DNA from: Gibbula magus
Taxonomy: Eukaryota > Mollusca > Gastropoda > Trochida > Trochidae
Assembly: GCA_936450465.1 (NCBI GenBank)
Contig: OW388305.1
Location: forward strand, 42,732,687-42,796,686
Direction: 5' to 3'
Length of the DNA stretch: 64,000 nucleotides
Shown here: one piece after another, positions 12,501-23,292 of the stretch
Layout of the letters: every line of letters begins with the position of its first letter
Position numbering within the stretch: the first letter of the stretch is position 1
Translations under genes and position numbers: made by a program
The notes under the pieces: generated by a model
Seen by the model: the letters and a program-made list of their open reading frames with translations, nothing else
Database searches by the model: none
What the model was told of the DNA's origin: nothing

Positions 12501-12628
12501 TCAGAAAAAGTGTTGCCTCGGTACATATACAAAACATGAATCACAATGTGAAACCGGACCAAAGATCTACTTTTCTAGAGGATTTAGCAAAAAGGCATGA
12601 CATTCATGGAAATATTTCTCATAATTAG
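3509..12628 (+). CDS. DUF1647-type glycosyltransferase-like protein, last four exons (5' part outside window)
   Basis: Spliced gene with exons 3509-3598, 6431-6729, 11152-11256 and 12095-12628. Each has AG before and GT after, and phases 1, 0 and 0 match at the three joins, giving 341 residues to the stop. Visible-residue landmarks: a strand starting KYTLVTGASSNHF (about 80-92), FYFYDLGL (about 115-122), RQFPFSKF followed by YLWKPLLI (about 139-163), VWFDASVRY with a DxS motif (about 174-182), and CHRYDQSAI (about 284-292). This order is that of the DUF1647 family, which has a nucleotide-sugar-transferase-like fold. From the family, a Golgi sugar transferase is likely, but donor and acceptor cannot be read from the sequence. 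The N-terminus, where a signal anchor would be expected, lies in exons left of the window. The C-terminus is odd: the stop codon belongs to a transposon (see 12626). Assignment is from remembered motif order; no search was run. Confidence 0.85.
3599..6430. other. Intron 1 of DUF1647-like gene
   Basis: AT-rich. 3633-4085 is a copy of a dispersed repeat also found near 18600, 35680 and 40210. A short (AT)n lies at 4250-4266. No further gene or RNA is seen between 4086 and 6430; short ORFs there have no protein-like composition. Confidence 0.6.
3633..4085. repeat. Dispersed unclassified repeat, copy 1
   Basis: Shares ordered blocks with 35680-36190 (CCGCA..GAAACGTCACCACATT, AACAGTGTAAA, TTGAAAT.GCTTTTTCAAAATG) and with 40210-40560. 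Its right part (TCTGAAGAC..GTGTTTATCACT) also matches 18780-18850. No clear terminal repeats or coding capacity. It directly abuts the donor of the exon ending at 3598. Confidence 0.5.
6431..6729 (+). CDS. DUF1647-like gene, domain-start exon
   Basis: Exon of 299 bases between CATAACCAG and GTGAGA. It encodes a charged, probably stem-like region (about residues 31-80), then the first beta strand with TGASSNHF and the YDLGL motif. The exon ends in phase 0 after ...ERML. The unspliced frame would stop two codons into the intron, so the donor at 6730 is needed. Confidence 0.88.
7434..10901 (-). CDS. Weak antisense two-exon candidate inside intron 2
   Basis: On the minus strand a consensus donor (CCAG|GTAAGT, exon lower edge 10849) and a strong acceptor (TTCTTCCCTTCAG, exon 7434-7518) lie 3.3 kb apart. 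They are phase-compatible in the frame that starts at ATG 10901-10899. The product would be about 45 residues and ends VSDPEKKTITAVEASK before TGA. No domain is recognised. An alternative frame of the upper exon, DGNKIFKVSTVEIIQWIQ, also looks protein-like but then stops early in the lower exon. It could be chance, a decayed gene or a non-coding transcript. Confidence 0.22.
7618..7925 (+). mobile_element. tRNA-derived SINE, full length
   Basis: Starts with a tRNA-like head: A-box region TAGCGCAGTGGTTAGCGCG and B-box GGGGTTCGAATCCCGC. A unique body of about 200 bp follows, ending in GTTAAAC and CTCACTCACTC. It is flanked by a 12-bp target-site duplication TCAAGGTACCAT (7606-7617 and 7926-7937), so the insertion is fairly recent. 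Other copies are at 13846 and 52647. Confidence 0.92.
8652..9498. mobile_element. Non-autonomous TIR element with GGGCGTTTAT repeats
   Basis: Ends are perfect inverted repeats TACCGTATTC / GAATACGGTA. The motif GGGCGTTTAT recurs in the same orientation near both ends (about 8707, 8744, 9411, 9457 and 9472), like subterminal transposase-binding repeats. No transposase ORF is seen. The target duplication is short or ambiguous (TA, or AGT if the ends are trimmed). Confidence 0.72.
10366..10795 (+). mobile_element. Hairpin-ended element with TGACGTCA motif (reference copy)
   Basis: Head of about 260 bp (10366-10627) including TTTGACGTCATAAA and a NotI-type GCGGCCGC. It is followed by a long foldback (10628-10795) whose arms contain CATGTTTATCTCATCTCGTG and its complement around a short loop. 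The right arm ends with the sequence (10744-10786) that forms the 44-bp satellite at 28.6-30.5 kb. An inverted relative lies at 30845-31195. No coding capacity. Confidence 0.72.
11152..11256 (+). CDS. DUF1647-like gene, short middle exon
   Basis: 35 codons between TTCTGTTTAATGTTCACAG and GTATGT, phase 0 on both sides. It encodes the FPFSKF...LWKPLLIL block that in this family follows the YDLGL strand. It is too short to be an obvious ORF and is recognised only by splice sites, phase and motif continuity. Confidence 0.88.
11430..11716 (+). mobile_element. TTAA MITE, copy 1 (internally deleted)
   Basis: Begins TTAAAGGGGCAGTAGCACG and ends with its inverse, CGTGCTACTGCCCCTATAA. At 287 bp it lacks the ATGGCCGCCAT core present in the copies of about 365 bp. 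It lies in intron 3. TTAA at both borders is compatible with a TTAA target site (piggyBac-type), which is inference. Confidence 0.88.
12095..12628 (+). CDS. DUF1647-like gene, terminal exon
   Basis: Acceptor TTTATTTTTACAG, then 177 codons and TAG at 12626-12628. It carries WFDASVRY, a cysteine-rich stretch CALDPECMCPP, and CHRYDQSAI, the usual late landmark of the family. The last 50 residues are polar and look unconstrained. TAG coincides with the first three bases of a hAT-type MITE, so the present C-terminus was set by the insertion. Confidence 0.9.
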   Translation, partial: AHLQNTEYLVWFDASVRYEQPLQSYFETVATTGFLSTPNSHQTAQHTSSKFYRYFGDETCQFSMYEELEGGHLVFHNEPFTQRVIVEPWAACALDPECMCPPESTSLHHCNQHIRKYSKCHRYDQSAITFILAKVFRKSVASVHIQNMNHNVKPDQRSTFLEDLAKRHDIHGNISHN

Positions 12629-13049
12629 GGCTGTGTATTGCCTCAATTTTTGTATTGCGATACGTACCACAATATATTGCAAGATCCTCTGCTTTAAACG
12701 CCATTTTAAGTAGTGCCAATGATATTGCAACATGTTAAATGAATATGAATTCTACAGTCAACTTTTACTTCTTTTTGCAGTTAATAGATGACACATTTGA
12801 TAACATGACTTTCAGATCTTTTAAAGATCATTTGTAATACAGTCCAACACACATTCTAGCACTTCACAATAATTTTCCTAATACAATTTTAGCCAGATAA
12901 TGTGGCTATTACACGATAAATTAATAAATGTGACTTATTATGTGTTGGGGCAATATATTGCCACATAAAAATCGCATTGCAATACGTGTATAGCACAACT
13001 CTGTATTGCAATAATTATATTGGTATTGCAATACTATTGCACAGCCTTA
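12626..13049. mobile_element. hAT-type MITE fused to the host stop codon
   Basis: Left end TAGGGCTGTGTATTGC and right end inverse TAAGGCTGTGCAATAG. The interior is rich in ATTGCAATA. Flanks CTCATAAT (12618-12625) and ATCATAAT (13050-13057) form an 8-bp target duplication with one mismatch, as expected for hAT. TAGGGCTG-type ends are typical of hAT elements. The first three bases are read in frame as the TAG stop of the upstream gene. Confidence 0.85.
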
Positions 13050-13137
13050 ATCATAATGTAGCGTGTGAAAACTATCATTGCAAATTCGACGGCAAATCTT
13101 CTGTAAAGGGCAAGTTTAATAACATGATATGTTCACT

Positions 13138-13502
13138 TTAAAGGGGCAGTAGCACGTTTTTTCGCTCAAATAAGTTGATGAAATGTATTTGAAAAATAAT
13201 GTCACTAATAGTAAAATACCCTTCTCTCTTCAGAAAATCAAGTTAAAAAATGAGAGTACATGGTTCCATAAAGCCAGGGGAATCGTTTATGTCCTTTGAA
13301 ATAATAAAATGTGATCACATTAAAATGGCCGCCATTGAAAAATATTTGCATTACACGCAACACCGTTATTACCAATACGGATAATTGGTTTGGGTAATAA
13401 GATGTTTTACCCTCTAAAGTCTGTATAAATGACATGAACTATCATTACAAATGGGAAATTTGGAAAAATAAAATTTGAAAAAACGTGCTACTGCCCCTTT
13501 AA
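13138..13502 (+). mobile_element. TTAA MITE, copy 2
   Basis: Full-length 365-bp copy with 19-bp inverted ends (TTAAAGGGGCAGTAGCACG) and the family core TAAAATGGCCGCCAT near 13321. Begins 88 bp after the hAT MITE. Confidence 0.92.
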
Positions 13503-13845
13503 CATGCACAAAAACTGTCACAGATGTTCGGGCAAGGGTCATGGCATATATATAGCATCCAGAGTAATATATAATTTTCTCTATTAAAATGATGTTTCAA
13601 GTGCCCGAGTACACGACAGGTGGACAGGGTACACTACAGGTATTCGCAATATACTGACATTTCAAATATAATCAAATCGATCGTAACACTCGTGTTTTAA
13701 ATCTGAGTACTGCACCAGAGAAGTAATGGCAGGTCACCTTATATTCCAGCCAATCAGCTACAAGGCAAGAAAGCCATTCGACCGAGTTGATACTTAACAC
13801 CATATTCAATGCCATATCGATGACAATCTCTGTCTGGCTGATTTA

Positions 13846-14016
13846 GGGGGCGGGATAGCGCAGTGGTTAGCGCGTTCGGTTTCGGATCAAGAGGTCCGGG
13901 GTTCGAATCCCGCCAGGCAACTTTGTCTGCAGTAGAGAACTGTTCTACACGCAGTAAGGTTTGGGTGCAATGCTACACTGAATTTCTGAGTAGTACCACC
14001 CATGGGTCGCTAGTTC
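13846..14016 (+). mobile_element. tRNA-derived SINE, 3' truncated
   Basis: Same family as 7618: intact A and B boxes (GGGGTTCGAATCCCGCC) and body as far as GGGTCGCTAGTTC, where homology stops. The terminal ~130 bp is missing. Confidence 0.88.
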
Positions 14017-14867
14017 ATGAAAAAATAGACAGTAATGAAACTATCTTTGTTACAGACTTGAAAGAGGGCCTGAACAAATTGTTGTAGAAAATTTGATAAA
14101 AAAACAGACTGCTATATATTAAGAACTGATGCCAGTATTAAAGAGTTCTCTCCCTTGTTCATTGTTATTCAGGGAAACAAAAGTTGGAAAGTAGAACTGC
14201 CTTTATTTATACAGTTAGTTTTTATTCAAGGCTTTTGGTTCTGTTTGGTATTTTATAATAGATGCATATTAATAATAACTATGAAGGCATATAAAGTAAA
14301 AACAGTCAATCAAATTGATAACATTTGAATTACTATAATAGCCAATCTCAGTGATGCAGTTATAGATATGATACAAATAAAATACAAAACCTATTAAAAC
14401 AATTGAAACCTTTCAAAATGACTTGATCTTTGCAAATATCGGACTACGGACATATTAAAATATATTAAACAGGTATTTGAAATGAATTTCAATGTCGATG
14501 TTTGAATAATGAGGAACACTTGCTGTCGCCATTGCCAGCGATGTCTGTTCAAATTTGACATTTTAATCTTCTCCAAAACTGTTCTTCTGTTGGGAGATAC
14601 ATTTTGTCCTGAACCCCTCAAATATGACATGGCAGGAATTTTACCTCAAACAATGTTCTCCGAAACCATCTTTGTTACATCGAGACTTAAGTTTGTTCAT
14701 TTGGTCTTGATGCCCCTTTGTAGGCGTGTCCACACTGAAACTTTCTTTCGACTTTTGTCCAGGAACTAGTATAACTAGGATCTACAATTTTTAGAATAAC
14801 AACTTTGTGGATGGAGACTAAAATTGTAAATTTTGTTGCCCCGTACCAATGCCATATGTCAATTAAT
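14017..14867. other. No recognised feature
   Basis: AT-rich intergenic DNA. A short open frame at 14509-14769 (+) has several cysteines but no recognisable domain or splice sites of quality. Confidence 0.4.
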
Positions 14868-15250
14868 TATATTTTCAGTGGTGAAATACAGCATTTATCG
14901 GTTAAGATAAAAGCCGTATTTTCACTGAGTGAAGTAACATGTTATTCTACTCAGTGAAATAACACTTTCAATCATATGACGTCATCGTAACAATAGGATG
15001 ACGTCATAGGAAGAGCGCGATAAAGTTAGGCGACCATGGGTGCTCCATTCATAGAATGAACGTCATTTACGAACTATGCATAATTTATGAAATCTTATAG
15101 ATATAACATTTGACATTTCTCGTCGAATACGATGTATATTTCATCTCGTGAAGTTGAAATAATATATTTACATTCGTGGCTGCGCCATAATTTCTACTTC
15201 ACTCGATGAAATATACATGGTAATCGACGAGAAATGTCAAATATCCTCTA
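14868..15250 (+). mobile_element. Hairpin-ended element with two TGACGTCA motifs
   Basis: Same architecture as 10366 but diverged. Head repeats of TTTTCACTGAGTGAA type, TGACGTCA at 14979 and 15000, then a foldback at 15108-15232 whose arms contain GATGTATATTTCATCTCGTG and its near-complement. It ends in AATATCCTCTA and is followed by (AT)n. Confidence 0.62.
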
Positions 15251-15871
15251 TTATTATTATATATATATATAAGATACATATAATAAATGAATCTAATCTA
15301 ATTGTCAAAAGTACACTTGCATGTTTTCGAAAAACAATGATTATTTTGGTGGTAATTGTCCTTCAAAATCAGTGCTAGGTATAGCAACCAATTTGAGTGC
15401 ATATGCTCCCTATTTCTTCATTTTGCTCCTTGTAATTTTGAGTAAGGAGCATAATATTATCTGCTCCTTGACAAAATTCAGGGTCCACATGGACATGTTA
15501 TATTTGAATGAAATATAACCCAACTTTTCTTCAAATAGATATTGAATATCAGCTACCTAAAATAGTTTTCCTGCATTTATTCATTGATAGAGGTAAGTTT
15601 AGCAGTCGTATAACTATCTGTGTGCTCCTTGAACTTGTATTTTGCTTCTAATTTAGTGGTTTACCATTTTTAGTGCTACATGTATTAGATATGCGTCTAG
15701 GTGTATATTGACTCATATATCTGTAGGAGGGAGAAGGGGAAACGGATAGAAGGGTCATACCAGGAGAACTGGAGAGTAGGGGCTAACAATGGGTCAGGAG
15801 GGGGATCTTAGAGATTAATGTGGTACCTGTGTACAAGCCTCTAACATACAAAGCAATAGAGGTCACACCAA
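15251..15871. other. No recognised feature
   Basis: (AT)n at 15257-15275, then unremarkable AT-rich sequence and a purine-rich patch near 15727-15810. No gene supported. Confidence 0.4.
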
Positions 15872-15992
15872 AGGGGCAGGAGCACGTTTTTTGCAAATTT
15901 CATTTTTTCAAATTTCCCATTTATAATGATTGTTTATGTCATTTATATTTACTTTAGAGGGTAAAACAGTTTATTACTCAAACCAATTATCC
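15872..15992 (-). mobile_element. TTAA MITE, truncated copy 3
   Basis: One end (AAAGGGGCAGGAGCACG) and about 120 bp in reverse orientation as far as CCAATTATCCG. It is cut off where the SINE at 15993 begins. Confidence 0.8.
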
Positions 15993-16150
15993 GTTTATCC
16001 ATTTATACAGCTGGGTGGACTGAGGACAATGTGGATGAAGTGCCTTGCCCAGGCACACAACACAGTATGAGACCCAGGTCACAAATTGTTGATGTCTCCA
16101 ATGGATTCGAACGCTAACCACTACATCACTGTGCTCAACACTACACCACT
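15993..16150 (-). mobile_element. SINE with CTGGGTGGACTGAG domain, copy 1
   Basis: Contains CAGCTGGGTGGACTGAG, a CCTTGCCCAGG..CACAACACAGTA block and a decayed tRNA head (GATTCGAACGCTAACCACT) in reverse orientation. This conserved body is seen in SINEs of many molluscs. A second copy is at 38470. Confidence 0.7.
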
Positions 16151-17185
16151 GTGTTCCACTGATGTTACAATTAGTGCACGCACTACAGTATTCTAACTAC
16201 CGGTATTGAGGCCCATGACCAGTTTGGAGGAATTTTAAAAGTTGTAAGGATGTAGGAAAACCAAAACTTCAACTTCTTTATGGCAATGACTTGTTTGATA
16301 ACGGTGGTAATTTCTATACCGTAACGTCGCATTTATAGCAATAAAGAAGTTGAGTAAACACATTTTGATTTTCCATCAGTATATGCATGAACCAGATGTA
16401 GCCTTTATCTGTTAAAGAAATCCCGTAATTTAAACTTGTCGTAAGAAATAAAATTATGTTTTCATAAAATGAATTCACTACATAGTAGAGAAAATATCAC
16501 CGAAGACTTCGAAACATTGCAGGTACGGTCACATGTAATCGCTCAAGCTCGCATATTCCATGGGTTCTGAATATAGGAACTAAGTCCTTACATTGTTGGT
16601 TACAGTGAGGCATCTATTTTTCAATTTCAATATTCATTCATGGAAAGCAGCCAGAAAAAAGAAAAAGTCATCAGTTAATTGCAAACTTCCTCAATCTATC
16701 AGTGAAATCGATAGAGTAATCACAATGACGTCGCGGAGATATCTTTTAACAAAAAATCTGAATACAGGATTGAAGTTCTCACATTCATGGTTTCAGTGAG
16801 GAATATGTTTTTAAAAGGAGGGTTCTATCGGGATATTTTTGTGGAAACGAATTCTGGAGGATATTCCGGTTTACACTTTGAAAAATACTAATGAAGGTTA
16901 CATTTTGATGACTTTATATGTCACAACTTGATAAACACAAGCGCACATTTGTTGAAATTAAAACAATGAAAACTGAAGCCATTCATCTGCGCTGCGAGTC
17001 GGGAAAAAGTGGCTACAGCATAGCAGCAAATTGTTTATTAGTTCCATGACATTTTGTGTGTTACCATGAGAATACTCTATCAGTGTATGTCTTTAGTTAT
17101 TAAAAAATTGCAAAATTAGGTACAAAATAGTGTGTTTTCGTTTCACATAATGCCAAAAACTCCAATATGGTGACAGAACTCGCCT
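16151..17185. other. No recognised feature
   Basis: AT-rich. 16405-16470 resembles 31450-31530 (AAATCCC.TAATTT.AACTTGTCGTAAGAAAT), an unclassified repeat. No gene supported. Confidence 0.4.
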
Positions 17186-17561
17186 TTAAAGGCACTGTAG
17201 CACGTTTTTTTGCAAATTATAATTATAATACATTATTATTATTATTATTATAAAATATAAGTTTTCATCTATAATGATAGTTTATGTCATTCATATTTGC
17301 TTTAGAGGGTAAAACGGTTTATTACACAAACCAATTATCCGTAGTGGTAATAACGATGTTGCATGGCGGCCATTTTATTGTGAACCCATTTTATTATTTC
17401 GAATTACAAAAACGACTCTCATGGCTTTACCGAACCATGTACACTCTTTTTTAAACTTGATTTTCCGAAGAGAGAAGGGTGTTTCACTATTCGTGACATT
17501 ATTTTTCAAATACATTTCATAAACTTATTTGAGGCAAAAAACGTGCTACTGCCCCTTTAAT
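17186..17561 (-). mobile_element. TTAA MITE, copy 4
   Basis: Starts TTAAAGGCACTGTAGCACG, ends CGTGCTACTGCCCCTTTAA, and is in reverse orientation with GCATGGCGGCCATTTTATTG near 17360. 376 bp, extended by a short (ATT)n near 17232-17250. Confidence 0.92.
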
Positions 17562-20027
17562 TGCAATATTCCCACATTGAAAAGAGTAAACTGCAACTCA
17601 CACTATAATTGACAGCGGGAAGATATCTTTGAACAAAATGATTCCTACAATGGAGCTTTTCACAGTGATACACAGTCACTATACAATCTCTTCTGAGATT
17701 CTTCAAGAATTCAAGAACCCACATTCTCAATAACACATATATGGGTCAGTTCTTGAAATGATTGGAACACTTATTTATAGTTTAAACATATGTTATTTAT
17801 GATGAAACGGATTGGGAACAAGTTATCCAACTTAGCATACCCTCTCCTTTGTTGACTTATTGATACTGGGCTGTCTCAATGTAGATGTGAGACACTGATG
17901 GTACACAGAGAAGACGGGCTCTCTCACACACTACAACCATCCTCAAGTCTCAAGTCTCATTGATCAGTGACACAGTGCACGCTTCTCACTCTCTCTCGGA
18001 GACAGAAATACTTATATTTGATATGGTTCGTCAATAGGCTGAGGGTACACAAGGGCAAACGGATCCTTTCTGGATCATGAATCAAATAGATAATTCCTTT
18101 CGTCGACAGAACAAATTTGCTAAAATATTCTCGGATGTTTCATCGGTAAACCAATTTCTGTTGATTATGTTATTATTCGCCTCCAGACTTAACATAGAAG
18201 AATTTGATAAAAAGAATCAAAATGGTGTTTTGCCCTTCATTAAAGCTAATTTGTAAGTGACAGATGTTGTTCAGGAAGGATTGGTTCAGTTGGTGATGGC
18301 ATCTTATACTTACGATATTTAAAACCTGTTTTATTTATTTTTTACCTGTGTCTAAATTGACTAACTTTGGTCAGTCTTCTGGTAGGTGATCATAAGTGAC
18401 ATTTGCATTCTCTTTTAGATGAAGTCTGATATTTTACCCCGTGAGCATGGTATAGGAATCATTTCCCGTGTTTTGTGTGCATTGGCCGAATATATTTATT
18501 GCCTGTGAAATTTCATAGAGTTTAACTACTTTACATAGTTTATGTATTTTGTTACATGGCTTAATTATGTGTATTATATAACACTAAAACCTTCTGATAT
18601 AAGCATTATTTGGATTCAAAATATCACAAGGTATATTGAAAATGATCTTGAACTTACATTTGTTGAAGCGTCTTTACTGTAGGACGTAATAACAAAAGCC
18701 TAAAAAAGCCTTTTATTGACTCTCCTATCTCGTCTAATTAAGGAGAATAAGGAATGTGAATAGATAATGTTTCGAAATTTCAAATTTAGTTTCTTTGGCT
18801 TCTGAAGACATAGTGTATCTCTATTTCAGTCTTGTTTATCATTCGTGGATTGAATTATCTTGTATTTTGTATTGTGACCTTTGAACATTTGCAGTTGAGT
18901 GTATTTGATATGGTTAGGTAACACGATCGTCTGCTAAAATTTACTAAGATGTTTCATCGGTAAAGCAATTTTAATTCATTATCCTTCTGATATTAGCACT
19001 ATTTGAATTCAAAATATCAAATCTTCACAAGTCTATTGAAAATGACCCGGTTTGTATAATAAATGTCTATGACAAATACAAAATTATGACTGAGACTAAA
19101 ATGTTCTAAAAATATTACCTACATACAATTTCAAGTTATAGCCACAGCCATTAAATCATACATTATTCCAACATCTCTAATTTCTTAAGTCCATTGAAGC
19201 AGCATGAACTGTGTCCACAGGAGATGAGTAGAAGAAAGAAGACATGTCAGGGAAACTCACTTGACCTTTAGTTCTGAAGGCGAATTAGATCTGGCAGCTA
19301 GATGTGGCAATATTGTAATCCTTCAATTTATTGGCAACTTGAACATCAACCTTGGGGCAGTTTCAGAAACCCTTTTCATTTGTTTCAGTGAACTTACGAT
19401 TCTTGGATATGTCCTTTTACATCTACCTCTGTAATTATTCCCTGTAGTTAACAGCGGGGAAGATGATCCCAGCACAGATGTAATATACATAGGTGAGCGT
19501 GTTGGAAGATAAATGAAGGCACATTTTCCTTGTCCGACACGCGTTCAGTTTATGGCATGAAATCGCAAGGTATTATGTAGAAGATAAGATAAGTTCTGCA
19601 TTCCCAAAAGGTTCTAGGAAATGAAACGAGGTGTAGTATCACATGTGTAGTTTTCATGTTTCATCAAGGTCTATGTATAATCATTCTCTCTCCAGAATAA
19701 GTAAAGTTGTAAAGGTCTTACCGTGTTTTTTTTATGAGGGTGTCAAAGAGGTTGTGATGAGGTGACATGGGGTTTAACACCGTTACCGAGGGTATTTGAA
19801 TTATATCACTGCCGCTAGTATTATTGCAAGGGGAAAGTCTGCAACACTATTGTGATGTTGTGATGTATTTCGGTGAAACCTGCTAGCATCGGCTGCAACA
19901 AGCGATTCTCTGCTATACACACGAAAAAGTTGGATATTATTTTAAGGACTTCAATCTTGAAATAACACAAAATCAAGCTTAACAAAAGGACACTATCACA
20001 ATATGCAATATGTTTCACTCTTTTGAA
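17562..20027. other. Diverged tandem duplications, no gene
   Basis: Two diverged copies of a segment are visible: GATGTTTCATCGGTAAA at 18135 and 18951, and CTTCTGATAT.AGCA.TATTTG at 18591 and 18983. 18660-18850 matches part of the dispersed repeat at 35935-36170 (TTACTGTAGGACGT, ATTCGTGGATT.AATTATCTT). Nothing coding is supported. Confidence 0.45.
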
Positions 20028-20057
20028 AAAGGGGGGGGGGGCAAGATTGTGATTGTA

Positions 20058-20088
<31 letters not shown>

Positions 20089-20089
20089 C
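20028..20089. repeat. Two poly-G tracts
   Basis: Runs of about 11 and 28 consecutive G (20031-20041 and 20061-20088). The length reported by an assembler is unreliable in such tracts. Confidence 0.9.
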
Positions 20090-20819
20090 TTATTATAGAC
20101 ACGCCAAGGTGTAATATTTTTGCGTCAGATAACCTTTTAGCATTGAATGTTTCTACAGTTAACCCAATGATTTTAAATCAGGTCATATTTTGGGTGTTTG
20201 ACAATGCCGTTTTAGTCCTTAAGCCGGAAATAGGACAATTTTGCCTTCCCAAGAACCGCTACATCCAAAAGAACTGACATTTTTGGGGAGGTACCTTGCG
20301 AAATCAAGGTGTTTCTCTCTATATTTGGTCTTACATATCTGGATTTGCGTTTACATCTCCATTTTGTAGGTTGCTGCCGAGATGTAATGTACATAGGTGA
20401 CCGTGTTTGAATATACATGAAGGCACATTTTGGCATGACATTGTAAGGTAAAAGAAAAGGGAAGGTATGAAACCTATCAAGTTTTACACTACCATTAGAA
20501 TTTTAGTCATAATACATATTTTACTCAGGTTTTCATTTCAGTGCCACTCTCCCATTCGATCATGATCAAGTTTTGGCCTTTCCCTTGTAATGCTACATTC
20601 ACATCAAAGAGCAACATCTGAATTGATTGTCATGTTATTCTGCAATTACAAAGTAATTAGGTTATCATCGGGAAAAGGACATACTTTCAGAGTAAAGGCT
20701 GGTGCAATAGAATCGATCACGTCAACACGCACTTGACTTCCTGGCAACTAATAAGGTAACCCAGTAAGCTTGAGTTAAACCAATGCCACAGATTAAAGAA
20801 GGTCATTCATCATCCTTCC

Positions 20820-21182
20820 TTAAAGGGGCAGTAGCACGTTTTTTCGCTCAAATAAGTCGATGAAATGTATTTGAAAAATAGTGTCACCAATAGTAAAACA
20901 CGCTTCTCTCTTCGGAAAATCAAGTTAAAAAATTATTGTACATGGTTCCGCAAAGTCATGGTAATCGTTTTTGTCATTCGAAATAATAAAATATGTTCAC
21001 AATAAAATGGCCGTCATGCAATTTTTGCTTTATATGCAACACCGTTATTACCACTACGTATAATTGGCACTTGTAATAAGATGTTTTACCCTCTAAAGTA
21101 AATATACATAACGTAAACTTTCATTATAAATGGGAAATTTGAAAACATAAAATTTGCATAAAACGTGCTACTGCCCCTTTAA
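20820..21182 (+). mobile_element. TTAA MITE, copy 5
   Basis: Full-length 363-bp copy with both 19-bp inverted ends intact and the AAAATGGCCGTCATGCAA core near 21003. Confidence 0.93.
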
Positions 21183-23216
21183 ACTTATAGATATAGCCGA
21201 AGAAGAAAATTCACAGAAACAATGGAAGTTTTATAAAAAAAACTTTCTGTCCTGAGGAAGAAAAATAATCTGGTATTTCTTGGTTATTCATTGCTTCCAT
21301 GTTTTGTTTCCTAAGACTGAAAATTAATTCAGCTACAACATGTATTTCCATGCCCAATCGCCAAGTATATGATAATTAATTGTTTTCAATGAACAAAATA
21401 ACTAGCAAAGGCTTATGCAGAAATTAGAATTACACGTCACCTTTAAAGCATAGTATTTATGTGATAAAATTTACCAAACAAACACTGCAGTGTTGTCAGT
21501 AATAGATTAGTTTCCAAAATTACATTAAACTAACTTGCAGTATCCGATAGAACATCTCGTCTTTCACCTTTATATTGTCTTATACTGTATTACCTAGCAG
21601 TAAAATGGCAATTATCAAGATATACTTTTCGAATAATAACACCATTTATATATTTGACGTAGTGACTCCAACAACATACACTGTCGCTTTACGTATATAA
21701 ACTTCATTTTGACCAAATCTGTTTTGATAACAATCATCGTCAATAACAAAGTTAAATAAATTAATAAATGAAAGATTATTTTCACGGTTGAAAGAAAATG
21801 TAGGTGTGAGCACCCTTGTTGACCCTGTTTCTCAATAACCTATCACCTTTCTTATCGCCCACCTATTTCCTGTCGTATCATTTATATGGGTAATGATAGG
21901 ATAAGGGTAATAACAAGCTTTGAGTTTCCATGGACACCTTTATAATTAGCATTCGTCAGTTCTTAAACAACGGTCATTAACAATGATGATGACGAATGGA
22001 ATGAAAATAATTGTTTATTGTGTCTCCTGGAGATTATCTGCCTTAAATCTTAATACTCTTGTGAAATACGGTATGTTGCACTTTAATATTCGAAATTGAC
22101 CAAAACAAAACTCATATGGTTTTCAGCTGTGAATGCAGCTTTAATTGTGCATCCAAACATTTGACCTTGACATATCTAGTTTCAAGATACAGGGTATTTA
22201 TCTGTTGATTTTAATACTTTAAACGGACATTCAACTATTTACGCATTAGATCAACGAGCTTTTATTATGTTAATGGATTCAATTTCAAAACTATTATTTT
22301 TGGTAACAATGACTTATCTGATGAGACTAACTTAAACATTATGAATTCTGTTTGTATTGTTGACTTAAGCAAACAAGTAATTTAGAAAGCACATGGTATT
22401 TGAAATTTGAACACTTGTCATATTTGTTACCATAGAACAGCATAACTATTTTGTGAATTTGTGAATATCAATGTACATAGATTGTGTTAACAATTTACAT
22501 ATTCAGTTTATGAATTTGTTTCTTGTTATAATGTATGTTACATGTTATAATGTATATCCTGTCAACGTCACGGGTACATGAGATGTTTATGTTTATCAAT
22601 ACCCCTTTCCAAGAACCATCTGGAAATAAATACCATTCAATCACATCCATTTTGTTGTTGGTAGTCACATATTGTAAACGTTATAATTGGTGGGGTTTTT
22701 TTATCGATAAGTACTGACAATTTTAATGATAGTCGACTCATAGTGACAATACAAAGATGAAAGTAACTGATTCTGATTGAAAACCGGACAATGCATCACG
22801 GCTGACGCACATCATTAATTTTTGACATTTACATTGTATCTCCAAAAGTAAAAAAAAAGACGAATTTGTGTTGGTTATGTAATGGAGAATGCATGAGGAG
22901 CTGTGGATAATCCACTGCTCCGAATACATTCTCCATCTTAATCCATGTATGACTTCACGAAACATGCATATGTGATTATTTTAGATTTGAAACAATAAAT
23001 CTTGGAATACCAAAATCAATTATTTTGCAAATTTCGGTGCTCATTCATCGGATATGGTACAAGTAACTGCGGCCCTATTGAAACGGATTCTTCCACGCAC
23101 GTGCAGCGCAAAATTTCCACGCGAAGCGAAGTGATTGACAGCTGAAACTCTGCCTTTCCATGCCTTCCGTGCCTTGAATAGAACGTTGGATTTTTACTGA
23201 TCCTAAGGTTTCTAAC
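21183..23216. other. No recognised feature
   Basis: AT-rich. 22715-22860 shares words with the element at 35104 (GAAAACCGGACAATG, CGGCTG.CGC), suggesting a decayed relative. No gene supported. Confidence 0.4.
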
Positions 23217-23217
23217 A

Positions 23218-23292
23218 GCGTCTTGTGGCCTAATGGTTAGAAGCGCTGACTACCAAGCGAAGGGTTGCATGTTCGAATCCTGGTTCATGCAT
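23218..23292 (+). tRNA. tRNA-like sequence, probable pseudogene or SINE head
   Basis: Has an A-box-like TGGCCTAATGG and B-box GTTCGAATCCTG with tRNA spacing, and a possible anticodon stem CGCT/AGCG. The acceptor ends (GCGTCTT and TTCATGC) do not pair convincingly. No SINE body is recognised after it. Confidence 0.4.
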
